A stretch of DNA of 64,000 bases from Dehalococcoidia bacterium (GCA_022827945.1 JAJEIT010000055.1:17075-81074), one strand, 5' to 3'. Shown: positions 40,804-49,873, counted from the first letter of the stretch. A program made the numbers and translations. The notes: generated by a model not told the origin, from the letters alone.

Positions 40804-42543
40804 CTACTCGGTGACGAACACCACGGTCAGCATATCCGGGTGGTAGCTGCAGGTGATGCGGTACTCGCCCGGCACATCGAACGTGAACGTCCGCGTGACG
40901 CCTACGCCTTCAAAGTCCTCGCCTTGCTGCACACCGTCGATCTCAATGTTGTGCAGCCCCACCACGTTCTCGAAGGTCACCGTCGTTCCCACGGCCACCT
41001 TCACGCCTGTCCGGTTCGGCTCGCCGGCTTCACCGTCGGCCACCACCGTCCAGTCGTTGTCGTTGGCGAGGATGAGCACGTCGCTCGAAACCGCGTTCGG
41101 CTCGTCGATGACGATTGGGTCGGCCCCGCTGATGGTGTTGAAGGCGCTCGTCGAAACGACGTGCTCGACGCAGGCCGTGCCCGGGTTGATCTCGTCGGAT
41201 GGCGCCGCCCCCCAGGCGTCGGCCGGGAAGTGGAGCGACTTGCCGATGGGCACCACCGCGTCGGCCGCCAAACCGTTCGCCTCACCCAGCGAGGCCGCGG
41301 TCACGTTGCCGTAGCCCGAAGCCACCTGGGCCAGGTCGGCGCCTGCCACGACGTAGGCGTTGATCGTCGGCAGCGCGATCCAGACTTCGGTCGAGACTTC
41401 TTCGCCTGCGCCCAGCTCGTTGAGCGACCGCAGCGTGCTTTCGCCCAGGCCATGGGCGCTGGCGATGGAGAGAACGGTGTCGCCGAACTGCACGATGTAA
41501 CCCGTGCCGTCGCGAAGCGCGAGTTCCGTGCCTTCCGCGACGGCGGCGTCCTCGGCGAGCCCGTTGTCTTCCGCGAGCGCCAGCACGGGGATGTCGTGCG
41601 CGTCTGCGATGGAAGCCAGCGTGTCGCCCGCCTGTGCGGTGTAGGCCGTGCCGTTCGGCAGGAGCAGCTTGCGCTCGCCTGTCAGCGGGGTGTCGTCGGC
41701 GATGTCCCCCACGATCGAGAGCAGGAGCGGGTTCAGCGAGCGGATCTGCGCGGGCGTGATGCCATGCCGCTCCGCGATGCTCCCCAGTGTGTCTCCGGCG
41801 CTCACGCGGTAGGCGGCGCCTTCCGGCAGGCGCAGGGTGTCGCCCGGCAGCAACCCCGTCGCGATGTTGTCCGCGTTCGGGTTCAGCATCAGGGCTTCGT
41901 CGTCGCCGGAGTACGGCAGGTAGAAGTTCCCGCTGCCATCGACTGCGTACGTCAGGCCGTTCAGCTCGGCGATGAGGATGGCGCCCTCGACCTCGTCCGC
42001 CCCAATTCCGTGAGCCGCCGCGATCAGGGGCAGCGTGTCCCCCGTCACCGAGGCCGACGACTCGTGGTTCAGGTTGTGGGCGAACTCAACCGCCGCCAGC
42101 CAGCCGTGGTTCGTCGGATTGCCGTTCGCGTCGAACGTTTCCCCCTCAAGCGGCGCCGTCAGCAGCCGCACGAGGTGCTCGATCTGGTTCGCGGTCAGGC
42201 TGCCGCCGTTCGAATCGAGCCAGGCCGGCATCAGCGTGCCCGCCCGCCCGCAGGTCAGCGTGCGCCTGATCAGGTCCTGGTTCTGCGAGAGCACCAGCGG
42301 CTCCTGGTTCCGGAACGCGGCCTTGTTCAGCGTCAGGCCGACGCCGCCCTCGCCCCGGATGCCGTGGCAGGTGCGGCAGTTGTTCGCATAGAGCAGCGCG
42401 CCGCGCTCGATCGACTCGGCCTCAAAGAAGTCCGCCTGCCGCTCGGCGCGGATGGGCAGGTCGATCGCGGTGTACGCGGCGCAACCCGCCACGCTGATGA
42501 ACAGCAGCACCACGATCAGGAAGATTTGGCGCTGCGTGTTCAA
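40804..42543 (-). CDS. Cytochrome c - LysM repeats - cupredoxin fusion lipoprotein of the bc complex operon
   Basis: The 579-residue protein starts at TTG 42543 behind GGAGGA. A lipobox (VAGC, Cys21) follows a hydrophobic N-terminus. A cytochrome c domain has CRTCH at 56-60 and an axial Met105 (GTLMPAW). About five LysM-like units lie between residues 160 and 455 (for example YRVSAGDTLGSIAERHGITPAQIRSLNP). A C-terminal plastocyanin-like domain has the type-1 copper ligands His531 (VGLHNIEIDG), Cys565, His568 and Met571 (CSYHPDM). As last gene of the operon it probably takes the place of cytochrome c1 plus its soluble acceptor, tethered to peptidoglycan. Confidence 0.9.
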   Translation of the reverse strand: MNTQRQIFLIVVLLFISVAGCAAYTAIDLPIRAERQADFFEAESIERGALLYANNCRTCHGIRGEGGVGLTLNKAAFRNQEPLVLSQNQDLIRRTLTCGRAGTLMPAWLDSNGGSLTANQIEHLVRLLTAPLEGETFDANGNPTNHGWLAAVEFAHNLNHESSASVTGDTLPLIAAAHGIGADEVEGAILIAELNGLTYAVDGSGNFYLPYSGDDEALMLNPNADNIATGLLPGDTLRLPEGAAYRVSAGDTLGSIAERHGITPAQIRSLNPLLLSIVGDIADDTPLTGERKLLLPNGTAYTAQAGDTLASIADAHDIPVLALAEDNGLAEDAAVAEGTELALRDGTGYIVQFGDTVLSIASAHGLGESTLRSLNELGAGEEVSTEVWIALPTINAYVVAGADLAQVASGYGNVTAASLGEANGLAADAVVPIGKSLHFPADAWGAAPSDEINPGTACVEHVVSTSAFNTISGADPIVIDEPNAVSSDVLILANDNDWTVVADGEAGEPNRTGVKVAVGTTVTFENVVGLHNIEIDGVQQGEDFEGVGVTRTFTFDVPGEYRITCSYHPDMLTVVFVTE

Positions 42544-42561
42544 CGGGTCCTCCGCTGCCGG

Positions 42562-43155
42562 CTAGCCACTGTAGGGAACCGCCCGCTTCGGATTGGGAAC
42601 CGCCCCGCCACCGAGCGTCAGGCCGCGCGTGTTCACGGTGACCGAGCCGTCGGGATTGGACGTCAGCAGGAACGTGTCCAGCGGGCGAGGCGCCGGTCCG
42701 AAGACCCGCACGCCCGCGCGCGAATAGGTTGAGCCATGGCAGGGGCAGCGGAACCACCCCTGGATGCCGGGGAAGGCCACCTCGGCTCCGTCGAAGTCCC
42801 CGCGCCAGGGGACGGTGCAGCCGAGATGGGGGCACTTCCAGTAGAGCGCCAGCAGGCCGCCGGTGCCTCCCTGGTCGAGCACGTCGCCTTCGTTGCCGTC
42901 CAGGTTCACCAGCCAGAACTTGCCCTCGGTGATGCGGACGGGCTCGGCGCCCGGCTCCGGGATCTGGATCTTGGGGACCGTCACCGGCCGCCCGAAGCCC
43001 TGCGGGCTGCGCAGGTTGAAGAAGCCCAGGAAGAACGCGCTGAACGCGCCCAGCGCGAGCGTCAGGCCGGCGAACGCGCTCACCCGCATGAACGAGCGCC
43101 GCGAGACCTTGCGCGCCTCCGCCTGCCGTGCTTGCTCTACTCGTTGCGCTGCCAT
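42562..43155 (-). CDS. Rieske [2Fe-2S] protein of the quinol oxidoreductase
   Basis: The 197-residue protein has a twin-arginine-type N-terminus (KVSRRSFMRVSAFAGLTLALGAF) and one membrane anchor. The Rieske cluster ligands are KCPHLGCTVPW and FRCPCHGSTYSRAG, including the disulfide cysteines. It accepts electrons from quinol and passes them to the c-type heme. A GGGAG ribosome site precedes the ATG; it ends 18 nt before the cytochrome-LysM gene. Confidence 0.95.
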   Translation of the reverse strand: MAAQRVEQARQAEARKVSRRSFMRVSAFAGLTLALGAFSAFFLGFFNLRSPQGFGRPVTVPKIQIPEPGAEPVRITEGKFWLVNLDGNEGDVLDQGGTGGLLALYWKCPHLGCTVPWRGDFDGAEVAFPGIQGWFRCPCHGSTYSRAGVRVFGPAPRPLDTFLLTSNPDGSVTVNTRGLTLGGGAVPNPKRAVPYSG

Positions 43156-43162
43156 CCGCTCC

Positions 43163-44053
43163 CTACTCCTGCCCCGGGATGCCTTCGAGCGTGCGCAGGT
43201 CCCACGGCCAGATCAGGTCCTGGCCGGGCCCGCGGAAGGCCGTTCCGATAACCGTCAGCATAAGGAAGACGCCCACAAACCCGCTCATCAGCGTGATCAA
43301 CGCGTCCCGGCGCGTATGCACCCAGTTGATCCTCCAGAAGAAGAAGATGAGTAGGCACGAGAACCCGACCATGAATCCCGTCGGGATGCCGATGTCCACC
43401 AGCAGCGTGGGCAGGTCGATCTTCTGGAAGGTGGTCACACCCGCGCCCGGACCCTCGTCCAGGATTTTCAGGTTGAACCACAGGTAGGGAATCGAGTCCG
43501 CCCACCCGGGCCAGGGGACCACCGACGGGTCCTTCAGCGCCGCCGAGCGCTCCAGGAACGCGAGGGTGCTGCCGCCCGAGAAACCGAACCAGTCCTTGGC
43601 CCAGAGCGCCGCTTTGCCCGAATTCCAGATGATGAGCGCCAGCGTGCCCCACATGCCCACGTTGAATGAGACCACGGTGTTCTTCACCGAGTTCACGTCG
43701 GCGAACCACCGCCCCTGTCCGTCCGTGGAGCGGTCGAAGTAGGGGAAGACCATCAGCACGATCAGCCACACCGTCGGCACCACGATGCCGGCCAGGGCCG
43801 CGTTCATGTGCAGCAGCAGCTCCTGCAGGTTCAGCAGGTACCAGGGCGCCTTCGCCGGGTCGTTCGTGACGTTCGCGTTCGCCTCGTCCAGGAGGGGCGC
43901 GTTCATCACGTACGAGAGCACGAACAGCAGGACCGTGAACAGCATCGCCGAGATGAACTCGACGAAGACAAGGTCGGGCCAGACCAGTACCTCTTCATCG
44001 CGAGCGCGAGGAGTGGGTCGGGCGGCCGGCCGGGCGACGACGACGGTAGCCAT
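43163..44053 (-). CDS. Cytochrome b C-terminal subunit (subunit IV-like)
   Basis: The 296-residue protein contains FVEFISAMLFTVLLFVLSYVMNAPLLDEANANVTNDPAKAPWYLLNLQELLLHMNAALAGIVVPTVWL, the PAKAPWY quinol-site loop of subunit IV/cytochrome b C-terminal halves. A long extracytoplasmic loop and two further membrane helices follow (total about five). It is larger than PetD, with an extra C-terminal pair as in menaquinol bc complexes of Gram-positive bacteria. Rieske follows after 7 nt. Confidence 0.93.
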   Translation of the reverse strand: MATVVVARPAARPTPRARDEEVLVWPDLVFVEFISAMLFTVLLFVLSYVMNAPLLDEANANVTNDPAKAPWYLLNLQELLLHMNAALAGIVVPTVWLIVLMVFPYFDRSTDGQGRWFADVNSVKNTVVSFNVGMWGTLALIIWNSGKAALWAKDWFGFSGGSTLAFLERSAALKDPSVVPWPGWADSIPYLWFNLKILDEGPGAGVTTFQKIDLPTLLVDIGIPTGFMVGFSCLLIFFFWRINWVHTRRDALITLMSGFVGVFLMLTVIGTAFRGPGQDLIWPWDLRTLEGIPGQE

Positions 44054-44072
44054 GCGTTAGCTCACCCCGCCT

Positions 44073-44825
44073 CTACAGCGGCCGCGCCAGGCCGCCATCC
44101 CGGCGAATCCGCCAGAAATGCACGGCCATGAAGATTGCCGCCAGCAGGGGCAGGCCGATGACGTGCAGCGTATAGAAGCGAATCAGCGCGTCCGGACCCA
44201 CCTCGAAGCCGCCGAGCAGCCAGAAGCGCGTCTTCGGGCCCAGCACCGGCGCCGAACCGGCGATGTTCGTGCCCACCGTGATTGCCCAGAAGGCCAGCTG
44301 GTCCCACGGCAGCAGGTAGCCGGTGAAGCTCAGGAGGAAGGTAAGCACCAGCAGGACCACGCCCACGACCCAGTTGAATTCGCGCGGCGGCTTGTAGGCC
44401 CCCGTATAGAACACCCGCAGCATGTGCAGGAACACGAGGATCACCATCGCGTGCGCCATCCAGCGGTGCATGTTCCGCATCAACTGCCCGAACTGCACGT
44501 TCGTCTGGATGTTCTGGATGTCCAGGTACGCCCGGTCCACGCTGGGCACGTAATAGAACATCAGCAGGATGCCCGTCACCGTCAGGCCCAGGAACATGAA
44601 GAAGGTGAGCCCGCCGAGGCAGTAGGTGTGCGTGATCTTTACGTGCGTGCGGTGGATGCGGGTGGGGTGCAGGTGCAGGAACACGTTCGTCGCGACCACC
44701 AGCATCTGGTTGCGCGGCGTGTTCGGGTAACCCGTACGGAAGATCGACCGCCACACGTAGTTGTGGAAGAGCTTGTCGTAGATCTGGTCGCCGAGCGTCG
44801 GTTGAGTGGGTTGTTCAACAGCCAT
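44073..44825 (-). CDS. Cytochrome b6-type subunit
   Basis: The 250-residue N-terminal cytochrome b has four membrane helices. Heme-ligand histidines appear in [22 protein letters not shown] and [50 protein letters not shown] marks the quinone site, and [25 protein letters not shown] the first helix; the Cys and the basic N-terminal extension recall b6f/menaquinol complexes. GGGAG lies before the ATG. The gene follows the 32-residue membrane ORF by 3 nt. Confidence 0.95.
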   Translation of the reverse strand: MAVEQPTQPTLGDQIYDKLFHNYVWRSIFRTGYPNTPRNQMLVVATNVFLHLHPTRIHRTHVKITHTYCLGGLTFFMFLGLTVTGILLMFYYVPSVDRAYLDIQNIQTNVQFGQLMRNMHRWMAHAMVILVFLHMLRVFYTGAYKPPREFNWVVGVVLLVLTFLLSFTGYLLPWDQLAFWAITVGTNIAGSAPVLGPKTRFWLLGGFEVGPDALIRFYTLHVIGLPLLAAIFMAVHFWRIRRDGGLARPL

Positions 44826-44828
44826 GGG

Positions 44829-44927
44829 CTAGCGCTCCCACCACTTGCCGAACAAGACCATGATTCCCAGGCCCAGGAACATCGTGATGAACACGAACAC
44901 CAGTTCAAGGAATTCGCCAACTTCCAC
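44829..44927 (-). CDS. 32-residue single-span membrane protein at the head of the bc operon
   Basis: A GTG at 44927 opens (M)EVGEFLELVFVFITMFLGLGIMVLFGKWWER and stops 3 nt before the cytochrome b6 ATG. It is one transmembrane helix with an acidic start and basic end, the format of PetG/L/M/N-like small subunits of b6f complexes. A good promoter lies 77 bp upstream, so it would be the first cistron. No ORF-track entry exists because of its length. Confidence 0.6.
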   Translation of the reverse strand: MEVGEFLELVFVFITMFLGLGIMVLFGKWWER

Positions 44928-45003
44928 GGCCCCGCGCCCTCGCTGTTCCGTGCCAGCGGCCCAGGTTTGGCCGTGGCGACTTTGTGAATCCTGTAGCAAG
45001 CGA

Positions 45004-45032
45004 GTTATACCCCGCCCCCCCTAGGTGGTCAA
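45004..45032 (-). promoter_or_regulatory. Promoter of the bc operon
   Basis: On the minus strand TTGACC (45032-45027), a 17-bp spacer, then TATAAC (45009-45004). This is one of the best sigma-70-type promoters in the window; transcription would start about 70 nt before the 32-residue ORF. Confidence 0.65.
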
Positions 45033-45078
45033 ACCTGAGGGCCACCCGCAGGCGCATCTTGAACGGCGCCCGCTTTCG

Positions 45079-45810
45079 TTACAGGCGCAGCCCGAAACGG
45101 AGCCTCACCAGCCCCCGCAGATCCTCCAGCGCCGTGCTGATGATGTGCACCTTCGTGTCCGGATCCTCCACCCACCGAACCGGCAGTTCTCCCACCCGAA
45201 ACCCCTGTTGCCGCGCCCGGATCAGGAGCTCCGTATCGAAGAACCAGGCGCGGTCCTCGATCCCCGGCACGACCGCGTCCACGGCCTGCCGGCTCACCGC
45301 CTTGAACCCGCACTGCGCGTCCGTGATCCGCAACCGCGGGAAGAACGCCCGGATGATGAGCACGTAGCTCCGCGAGATCACTTCCCGCTTAAGGGAACGC
45401 TCCGTCGCCGACCCGCGCGCCAGCCGCGAGCCGCTCACGACGTCGTAGCCGCGTTCCGTCACCATCCCGACCAGCTCCGGAAGGTGAGCCAGGTCCGTGC
45501 TCAGGTCGACGTCCATGTAGGTGACTACGTCCGCCTCGCTGCCCAGCCACGCCTCCCGCAGGGCGATTCCGCGGCCCTTGATGGTCAGCACGAGCGCGCG
45601 CACGCGTTCGTGCTGCGTGTCCAGCTCGCGCGCCAGCTCGCTCGTCCCGTCGTTCGAGCCGTTGTCCGCGATCACCAGGCGCCAGTCGTATCGGGGATGG
45701 GCGTCGAACAGGGCGAGCGTTCGCTCCACGCTCTCGCGCAGCACCGAGACCTCGTTGTAGCAGGGGATGACCACATCCACCGTCGGGCGGCCGCCACTCT
45801 GCGCGGTCAC
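45079..45810 (-). CDS. GT2 glycosyltransferase, dolichyl/undecaprenyl-phosphate glucosyltransferase-like
   Basis: The 243-residue GT-A enzyme starts VDVVIPCYNEVSVLRESVERTL and has NGSNDGTSELAREL, the DxD-type YMDVDLSTDLAHLPEL, GSRLARGSATERSLKREVISRSYVLIIR and DAQCGFKAVSRQAVDAVVPGIEDRAWFFDTELLIRARQQGFRVGELPVRWVEDPDTKV. These match Alg5-like polyprenyl-phosphate glucosyltransferases. It lacks the C-terminal GtrA or membrane helices. GTG start. The acceptor lipid is inferred from the family. Confidence 0.92.
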   Translation of the reverse strand: MTAQSGGRPTVDVVIPCYNEVSVLRESVERTLALFDAHPRYDWRLVIADNGSNDGTSELARELDTQHERVRALVLTIKGRGIALREAWLGSEADVVTYMDVDLSTDLAHLPELVGMVTERGYDVVSGSRLARGSATERSLKREVISRSYVLIIRAFFPRLRITDAQCGFKAVSRQAVDAVVPGIEDRAWFFDTELLIRARQQGFRVGELPVRWVEDPDTKVHIISTALEDLRGLVRLRFGLRL

Positions 45811-45897
45811 GGGCCCGCTCCCTGGGTGTCGATCACAAATCCGGCGTGTCGCAGCTGCGTGCTCACGCCGTCCTCCGGGCCGGTTCCGGGAGAGGGG

Positions 45898-46155
45898 TTA
45901 CTCGGGACGCAGCGCCGCCAGCCGGCGCTTCGTGCGGTCGGCGCGCCCCGTGGGGATGGCGCCCTTCCGCGCTGCTCGGTCCAGCACCGAGTACGCGTGA
46001 CTCAGCGCCTCGCGGTAGGCATCGCCGTCGCCCGCAGCCGCGGCCTCGCGCGCCGCGCGCACCGCCGTCCGCGACTCGGACCGGTTGGGCCGGTTCCGGG
46101 AGCGGCGCTTGAGCGACTGCCGCCAGCGCTTCATCGCTGATTGCTTCGTAGCCAT
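45898..46155 (-). CDS. rpsT: 30S ribosomal protein S20
   Basis: The 85-residue product from ATG 46155 reads MATKQSAMKRWRQSLKRRSRNRPNRSESRTAVRAAREAAAAGDGDAYREALSHAYSVLDRAARKGAIPTGRADRTKRRLAAL, a standard helical S20. The ORF-track start at 46287 adds a non-homologous extension and is rejected. TACGAT lies eight bases before the ATG with no Shine-Dalgarno sequence, so the mRNA leader is very short. Confidence 0.93.
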   Translation of the reverse strand: MATKQSAMKRWRQSLKRRSRNRPNRSESRTAVRAAREAAAAGDGDAYREALSHAYSVLDRAARKGAIPTGRADRTKRRLAALRPE

Positions 46156-46206
46156 GGACGCCGATCGTAGGCGCGCCTCCGGCTCCGCGCAAAGCCAGAC
46201 CCCTAC

Positions 46207-46235
46207 TTGCCCCGTTTCCAAAGCTCTCGTATTCT
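46207..46235 (+). promoter_or_regulatory. Candidate rho promoter
   Basis: TTGCCC (46207-46212) and TATTCT (46230-46235) are separated by 17 bp. Transcription would start near 46242 and give a leader of about 130 nt before the deduced rho start. Confidence 0.45.
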
Positions 46236-46370
46236 GAATTTGCACTGGAACGAAGCCCGGCATCCTGCCGATGCGCTCACCAGGCACACCTCAGAGTCGA
46301 GGTTTCTCCGCAACCCCATCTCGCCCGTACCTGACGAGCACCGCTCGCAGCGGGCAACAGGATCGTTGCC

Positions 46371-47711
46371 ATCACACGCGCACCAGAATCCCCGCCGGCT
46401 GAAGAAGCCACCGTTCCCTCCGAGCGAGAGGACGCCGTCCCCACGCTCAACATCTCCGAGCTCGAGGGCAACACCCGTGGCGAGCTCATTCAGCTCGCCC
46501 GCGACCTCGGCGTCAGCAACGCCTCCACCCTGCGCAAGCGCGACCTCATCTTCCGCTTGCTCCAGACTCAGGCCGAGCGCCGCGGCAACCTCTTCTCCGG
46601 TGGCTTCCTCGAGGTCTCCGACGACGGGAACTACGGCTTCCTTCGCGGCGAGTCCCTCCTGCCCGGTCCCCACGACATCTACGTCTCCCAGTCCAACCTG
46701 CGCCGCTTCGCGCTCCGCCCCGGCGACTACGTCACCGGCCAGATTCGCGCCCCGCGCGACAACGAGAAGTACTACGGCCTGCTCAAGGTCGAGGCCGTTA
46801 ACGGGCTGGACCCCGAGGCGGCAAAGCGGCGCCCCTTCTTCGAGAACCTGACGGCGGTCTTCCCCAAGGAACAGCTCGTCCTCGAAACCACCCCCGACAA
46901 CCTGACCCACCGCCTCATCGACCTGATCGCGCCCATTGGCCGCGGCCAGCGCGCCCTCATCGTCTCTCCGCCCAAGGCGGGCAAGACGATGCTGCTCCAG
47001 AACATCGCGAACGGCATCACCACCAACCACCCCGACGTCCACCTCATGGTCGTGCTCATCGGCGAGCGTCCCGAAGAGGTCACCGACATGCGCCGCAGCG
47101 TGCGCGGCGAGGTCGCCAGCAGCACCTTCGACGAGCCCGTCGAGGATCACACCCGCGTCGCCGAGATGGCCTTCGAGCGCGCGAAGCGGCTCGTGGAGGG
47201 CGGCCAGGACGTCGTCATCCTCATGGACTCCATCACGCGCGCCACGCGTGCCTACAACCTCGCCCTGCCTCCCAGTGGCCGCACCCTCACCGGCGGCGTC
47301 GACCCCGTCGCCCTCTACCCGCCCAAGCGCCTTTTCGGCGCCGCCCGCAAGTGCGAGGAGGGCGGCTCTCTCACGGTTATCGCTACCTGCCTCATCGATA
47401 CCGGCAGCCGCATGGACGAGGTCATCTTCGAGGAGTTCAAGGGCACCGGAAACATGGAGCTGCGGCTCGATCGCAAGCTCGCCGAGCGCCGCTTCTATCC
47501 GGCGATCGACATCCAGGCCAGCTCCACCCGGCGCGAGGAGCTTCTCCTCGACGAGAGCACGCTCAAGGGCGTCTGGCTGGTCCGCCGCATGACCGCCATG
47601 ATCTCGCAGAACTCCCCCAACTCCCTCGAGGCGACGGAGCGCTTGCTCGAACGGCTGGGCCGGACCGACACCAACGAAGAGTTCCTTGCCAGCCTCCGCA
47701 CCGAGGTCTAG
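46371..47711 (+). CDS. rho: Transcription termination factor Rho (likely non-ATG/GTG/TTG start)
   Basis: The frame upstream of the ORF-track TTG (46557) is coding. [43 protein letters not shown] is the Rho N-terminal SAP-like domain, preceded by an acidic linker. Between the in-frame TGA at 46332 and this domain there is no ATG, GTG or TTG; ATC at 46371, with AGGA eight bases upstream, is my best start. Later blocks are the RNA-binding [25 protein letters not shown], Walker [38 protein letters not shown] and the R-loop GTGNMEL. Domain content is complete. Confidence 0.9.
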   Translation: MTRAPESPPAEEATVPSEREDAVPTLNISELEGNTRGELIQLARDLGVSNASTLRKRDLIFRLLQTQAERRGNLFSGGFLEVSDDGNYGFLRGESLLPGPHDIYVSQSNLRRFALRPGDYVTGQIRAPRDNEKYYGLLKVEAVNGLDPEAAKRRPFFENLTAVFPKEQLVLETTPDNLTHRLIDLIAPIGRGQRALIVSPPKAGKTMLLQNIANGITTNHPDVHLMVVLIGERPEEVTDMRRSVRGEVASSTFDEPVEDHTRVAEMAFERAKRLVEGGQDVVILMDSITRATRAYNLALPPSGRTLTGGVDPVALYPPKRLFGAARKCEEGGSLTVIATCLIDTGSRMDEVIFEEFKGTGNMELRLDRKLAERRFYPAIDIQASSTRREELLLDESTLKGVWLVRRMTAMISQNSPNSLEATERLLERLGRTDTNEEFLASLRTEV

Positions 47712-47801
47712 AGGGGCGAGAACCCTGGCCAATCCTTGCCTTTCACAGCCGATTGCGGCACTTTAGGTCTTAGCATTCGACGCAATCGTCGGCGTGAGGG
47801 C

Positions 47802-49058
47802 ATGTCACTCCCCGACACCACGAAGGGACTGGAGACCTTGCTGAGGGATTGGCTCCTGGGCCTCCTGCATGGGCGCTCTGCTTCTCGCGCCCGCTCCCAC
47901 GCTCACGGCCACCTCCCCCTTCGCGCCAGCCTCCACCTGCTGCTGATCGGTCTCGCCGCGCTGGCGGCGCTTCTCACCGCCCGGCTCGTCTCCGACACGG
48001 AGACCGCCCAGCTCTTCAGCATCCCGCCCGCTCCCCTCTCGGGCGTGCGCGCCATCGCGCCCACGGGTGAGTCCTTCCTCCGCCCGGGCGTCAGCCATGT
48101 CACGGTCGAGTCCCCCCTCAGGGCCGCACTCGCAACCCCCCAGGTTCCCCTCCGCCCCACCGAGAACGTGGCGGAAGGAGAGACCATGTCCTACGGCGTC
48201 GGCCGCGCCACCGCCGCCGGCCAGGATGCCGGCTACGACATTCGGGCGCTCACCGACCAGATCGACCCCGAGGAGCCCTACGTCATCTACGAGGTTCGCG
48301 GGGGCGACACGCTCGGCGAGATCGCCGAGACCTACAACACCACCGTCGACAACATCCTGCTCAACAACGCCGAGGTGGTCGAAGGCGACTACATCCCCGT
48401 CGGCCAGGAGATTCTCGTTCCCCTTGGCAGCGTCCACGGCATCCTCTACCTCGTCGGCCATGGCGAGACGCTGAGCGGCATCATCGAGAGGCACCTTGAT
48501 GTCACCGTCCAGGACGTCCTCGACCACCGACCCAACAACCTCCTCAGCAGCGATGACATCAATCCGGGCGATTACATCCTTCTCCCCAACGCCCGGCTCA
48601 AGCCGCCGCCCCGGCGAAGCCCCGACGGATGGGCCATCACGCCTCCGCCGCCGGTCTCGCCGGGCCGGTTCGGTCTGCCCCTGGCCTCCTGGGACTTCGT
48701 CAGCGACCTCTTTGGGACGGACCGCGGGGGTGGCCGCATCCACACAGGTATCGACCTGGCCCTCGGATCGCAACCCGCCTCATCGGTCTACGCCGCCTGC
48801 GACGGCTGGGTGTCGCGCGTCGAGTGGCTCACCTACAGCTATGGCTACTACGTCATCGTCGATTGCGGCGATGGCTGGGAGACGCTCTACTCGCACTTCC
48901 GCGAGATCATCGTGACCTGGGGTCAGTCGGTGAGGAAGGGCGAGACCATCCTCGGGATTTCCGGCTCCACCGGCTTTAGCACCGGCGAGCACCTCCACTT
49001 CGAGATCCGCTACAACGGCCAGTACCTCGATCCCGCGAACTACCTGAACTTCTGGTAG
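47802..49058 (+). CDS. LysM-containing M23 family metallopeptidase
   Basis: The 418-residue envelope protein starts at ATG 47802 and has one N-terminal membrane helix (LHLLLIGLAALAALLTARLV). Two LysM domains follow (YEVRGGDTLGEIAETYNTTVDNILLNN and LVGHGETLSGIIERHLDVTVQDVLDHRP). A C-terminal M23 lysostaphin-type domain has the zinc ligands in RIHTGIDLALG and HLHFEIRYNG. It probably cleaves or remodels peptidoglycan cross-links. It is followed by a convergent sortase pair. Confidence 0.92.
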   Translation: MSLPDTTKGLETLLRDWLLGLLHGRSASRARSHAHGHLPLRASLHLLLIGLAALAALLTARLVSDTETAQLFSIPPAPLSGVRAIAPTGESFLRPGVSHVTVESPLRAALATPQVPLRPTENVAEGETMSYGVGRATAAGQDAGYDIRALTDQIDPEEPYVIYEVRGGDTLGEIAETYNTTVDNILLNNAEVVEGDYIPVGQEILVPLGSVHGILYLVGHGETLSGIIERHLDVTVQDVLDHRPNNLLSSDDINPGDYILLPNARLKPPPRRSPDGWAITPPPPVSPGRFGLPLASWDFVSDLFGTDRGGGRIHTGIDLALGSQPASSVYAACDGWVSRVEWLTYSYGYYVIVDCGDGWETLYSHFREIIVTWGQSVRKGETILGISGSTGFSTGEHLHFEIRYNGQYLDPANYLNFW

Positions 49059-49089
49059 GCCGTTCCTTCCGCGCTCGAGTTCGCGGCCG

Positions 49090-49866
49090 CTACTCGCTGC
49101 CGTCCGCCGCCTGCACGGCATCTCCCGGCTTCGTCTCCACCAGCCTCGCGATCACGACGTCGCGATGCACGTAGTACCCCGACCCGTCGTCCTCCGTCGG
49201 AATGAAGTCGCCTCCGCACGTGATGAGCGTCACCCACTCTTCGTCTGCCGGGCGCAGCAGCTCCTCGTTTTCCGCCTCATGCGGACTGATCAGGTCGGCC
49301 ATGGGCATCTCCCCGGTCACGTAGCGCCGCTGGAAGAACACCTCGTACACGTACTCGCGGCCGTCATCCATGACCACGATCACCAGGTCACCCGTCTCGA
49401 GGTCGGTGAGCGCGTAGAACGGCCCCCGGATGTTGGGATGCCAGTCCTTGTGGGCGGAGAAGAGCGAGCTCGTTCCGAACCCCGGCTTGTCGTAGATGTG
49501 GTACCAGCCCACGTTCCGGGGCTGGGGGACGTCAAGCTTGTTGGCTCCCGGAATTTTCCCGATCGCCTCGATCGCCGCTTCCACTCCCAGGGAGGGGATG
49601 CGCATCAGGGCCAGTTCCCCATCGTACGGTGTCGCCTCCGGCGTTGGTGTCGCCTGTTCCGCAGCCGCCACGGTGGGCGACTCGGTGGGAGCTGCCGTGG
49701 GCGTTGCGGTCCGTGCCGCCGCAGGTGTCTCCCGGATCTGCTCGGGTTCGACCGGTACGTCGATGGCCGCGCAGCCCGCTCCCGAGAGGGCAACCAGGGC
49801 TGCCAGCACCCACGCCCCCGCCGCTGTTCTTGCGTGGCCGATGGCGCGTTCCCTGAGCCCCAGCAT
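49090..49866 (-). CDS. Sortase (class E/D-like), copy 1
   Basis: The 258-residue protein has an N-terminal anchor (AAGAWVLAALVALSGAGC), a Thr/Pro/Ala-rich linker, then the sortase barrel. Catalytic residues are His in SSLFSAHKDW, Cys in WVTLITCGGDF and Arg in YYVHRDVVIARL. It is closely similar to copy 2, so a tandem duplication. TAAGCT seven bases before the ATG suggests a leaderless transcript. No LPxTG-type substrate is evident nearby. Confidence 0.9.
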   Translation of the reverse strand: MLGLRERAIGHARTAAGAWVLAALVALSGAGCAAIDVPVEPEQIRETPAAARTATPTAAPTESPTVAAAEQATPTPEATPYDGELALMRIPSLGVEAAIEAIGKIPGANKLDVPQPRNVGWYHIYDKPGFGTSSLFSAHKDWHPNIRGPFYALTDLETGDLVIVVMDDGREYVYEVFFQRRYVTGEMPMADLISPHEAENEELLRPADEEWVTLITCGGDFIPTEDDGSGYYVHRDVVIARLVETKPGDAVQAADGSE

Positions 49867-49873
49867 GGTTGCC

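Noticed and set aside
40804-42543. Interpretation as a simple cytochrome c or a spore/wall LysM protein
   Set aside because: Both the heme site and the type-1 copper ligands are complete, so neither single-domain name is adequate.
40621-42732. 703-residue plus-strand ORF (and other very long ORFs such as 52225-55143, 15-35 kb antisense frames)
   Set aside because: These are antisense shadows of the cytochrome-LysM, pnp and other genes; their translations are Arg/His/Ala-rich and show no domains. High GC removes stop codons in the shadow frames.
46557-47711. Rho starting at TTG 46557 as in the ORF track
   Set aside because: This start would delete the conserved Rho N-domain helix-extended region that is plainly encoded upstream in the same frame.
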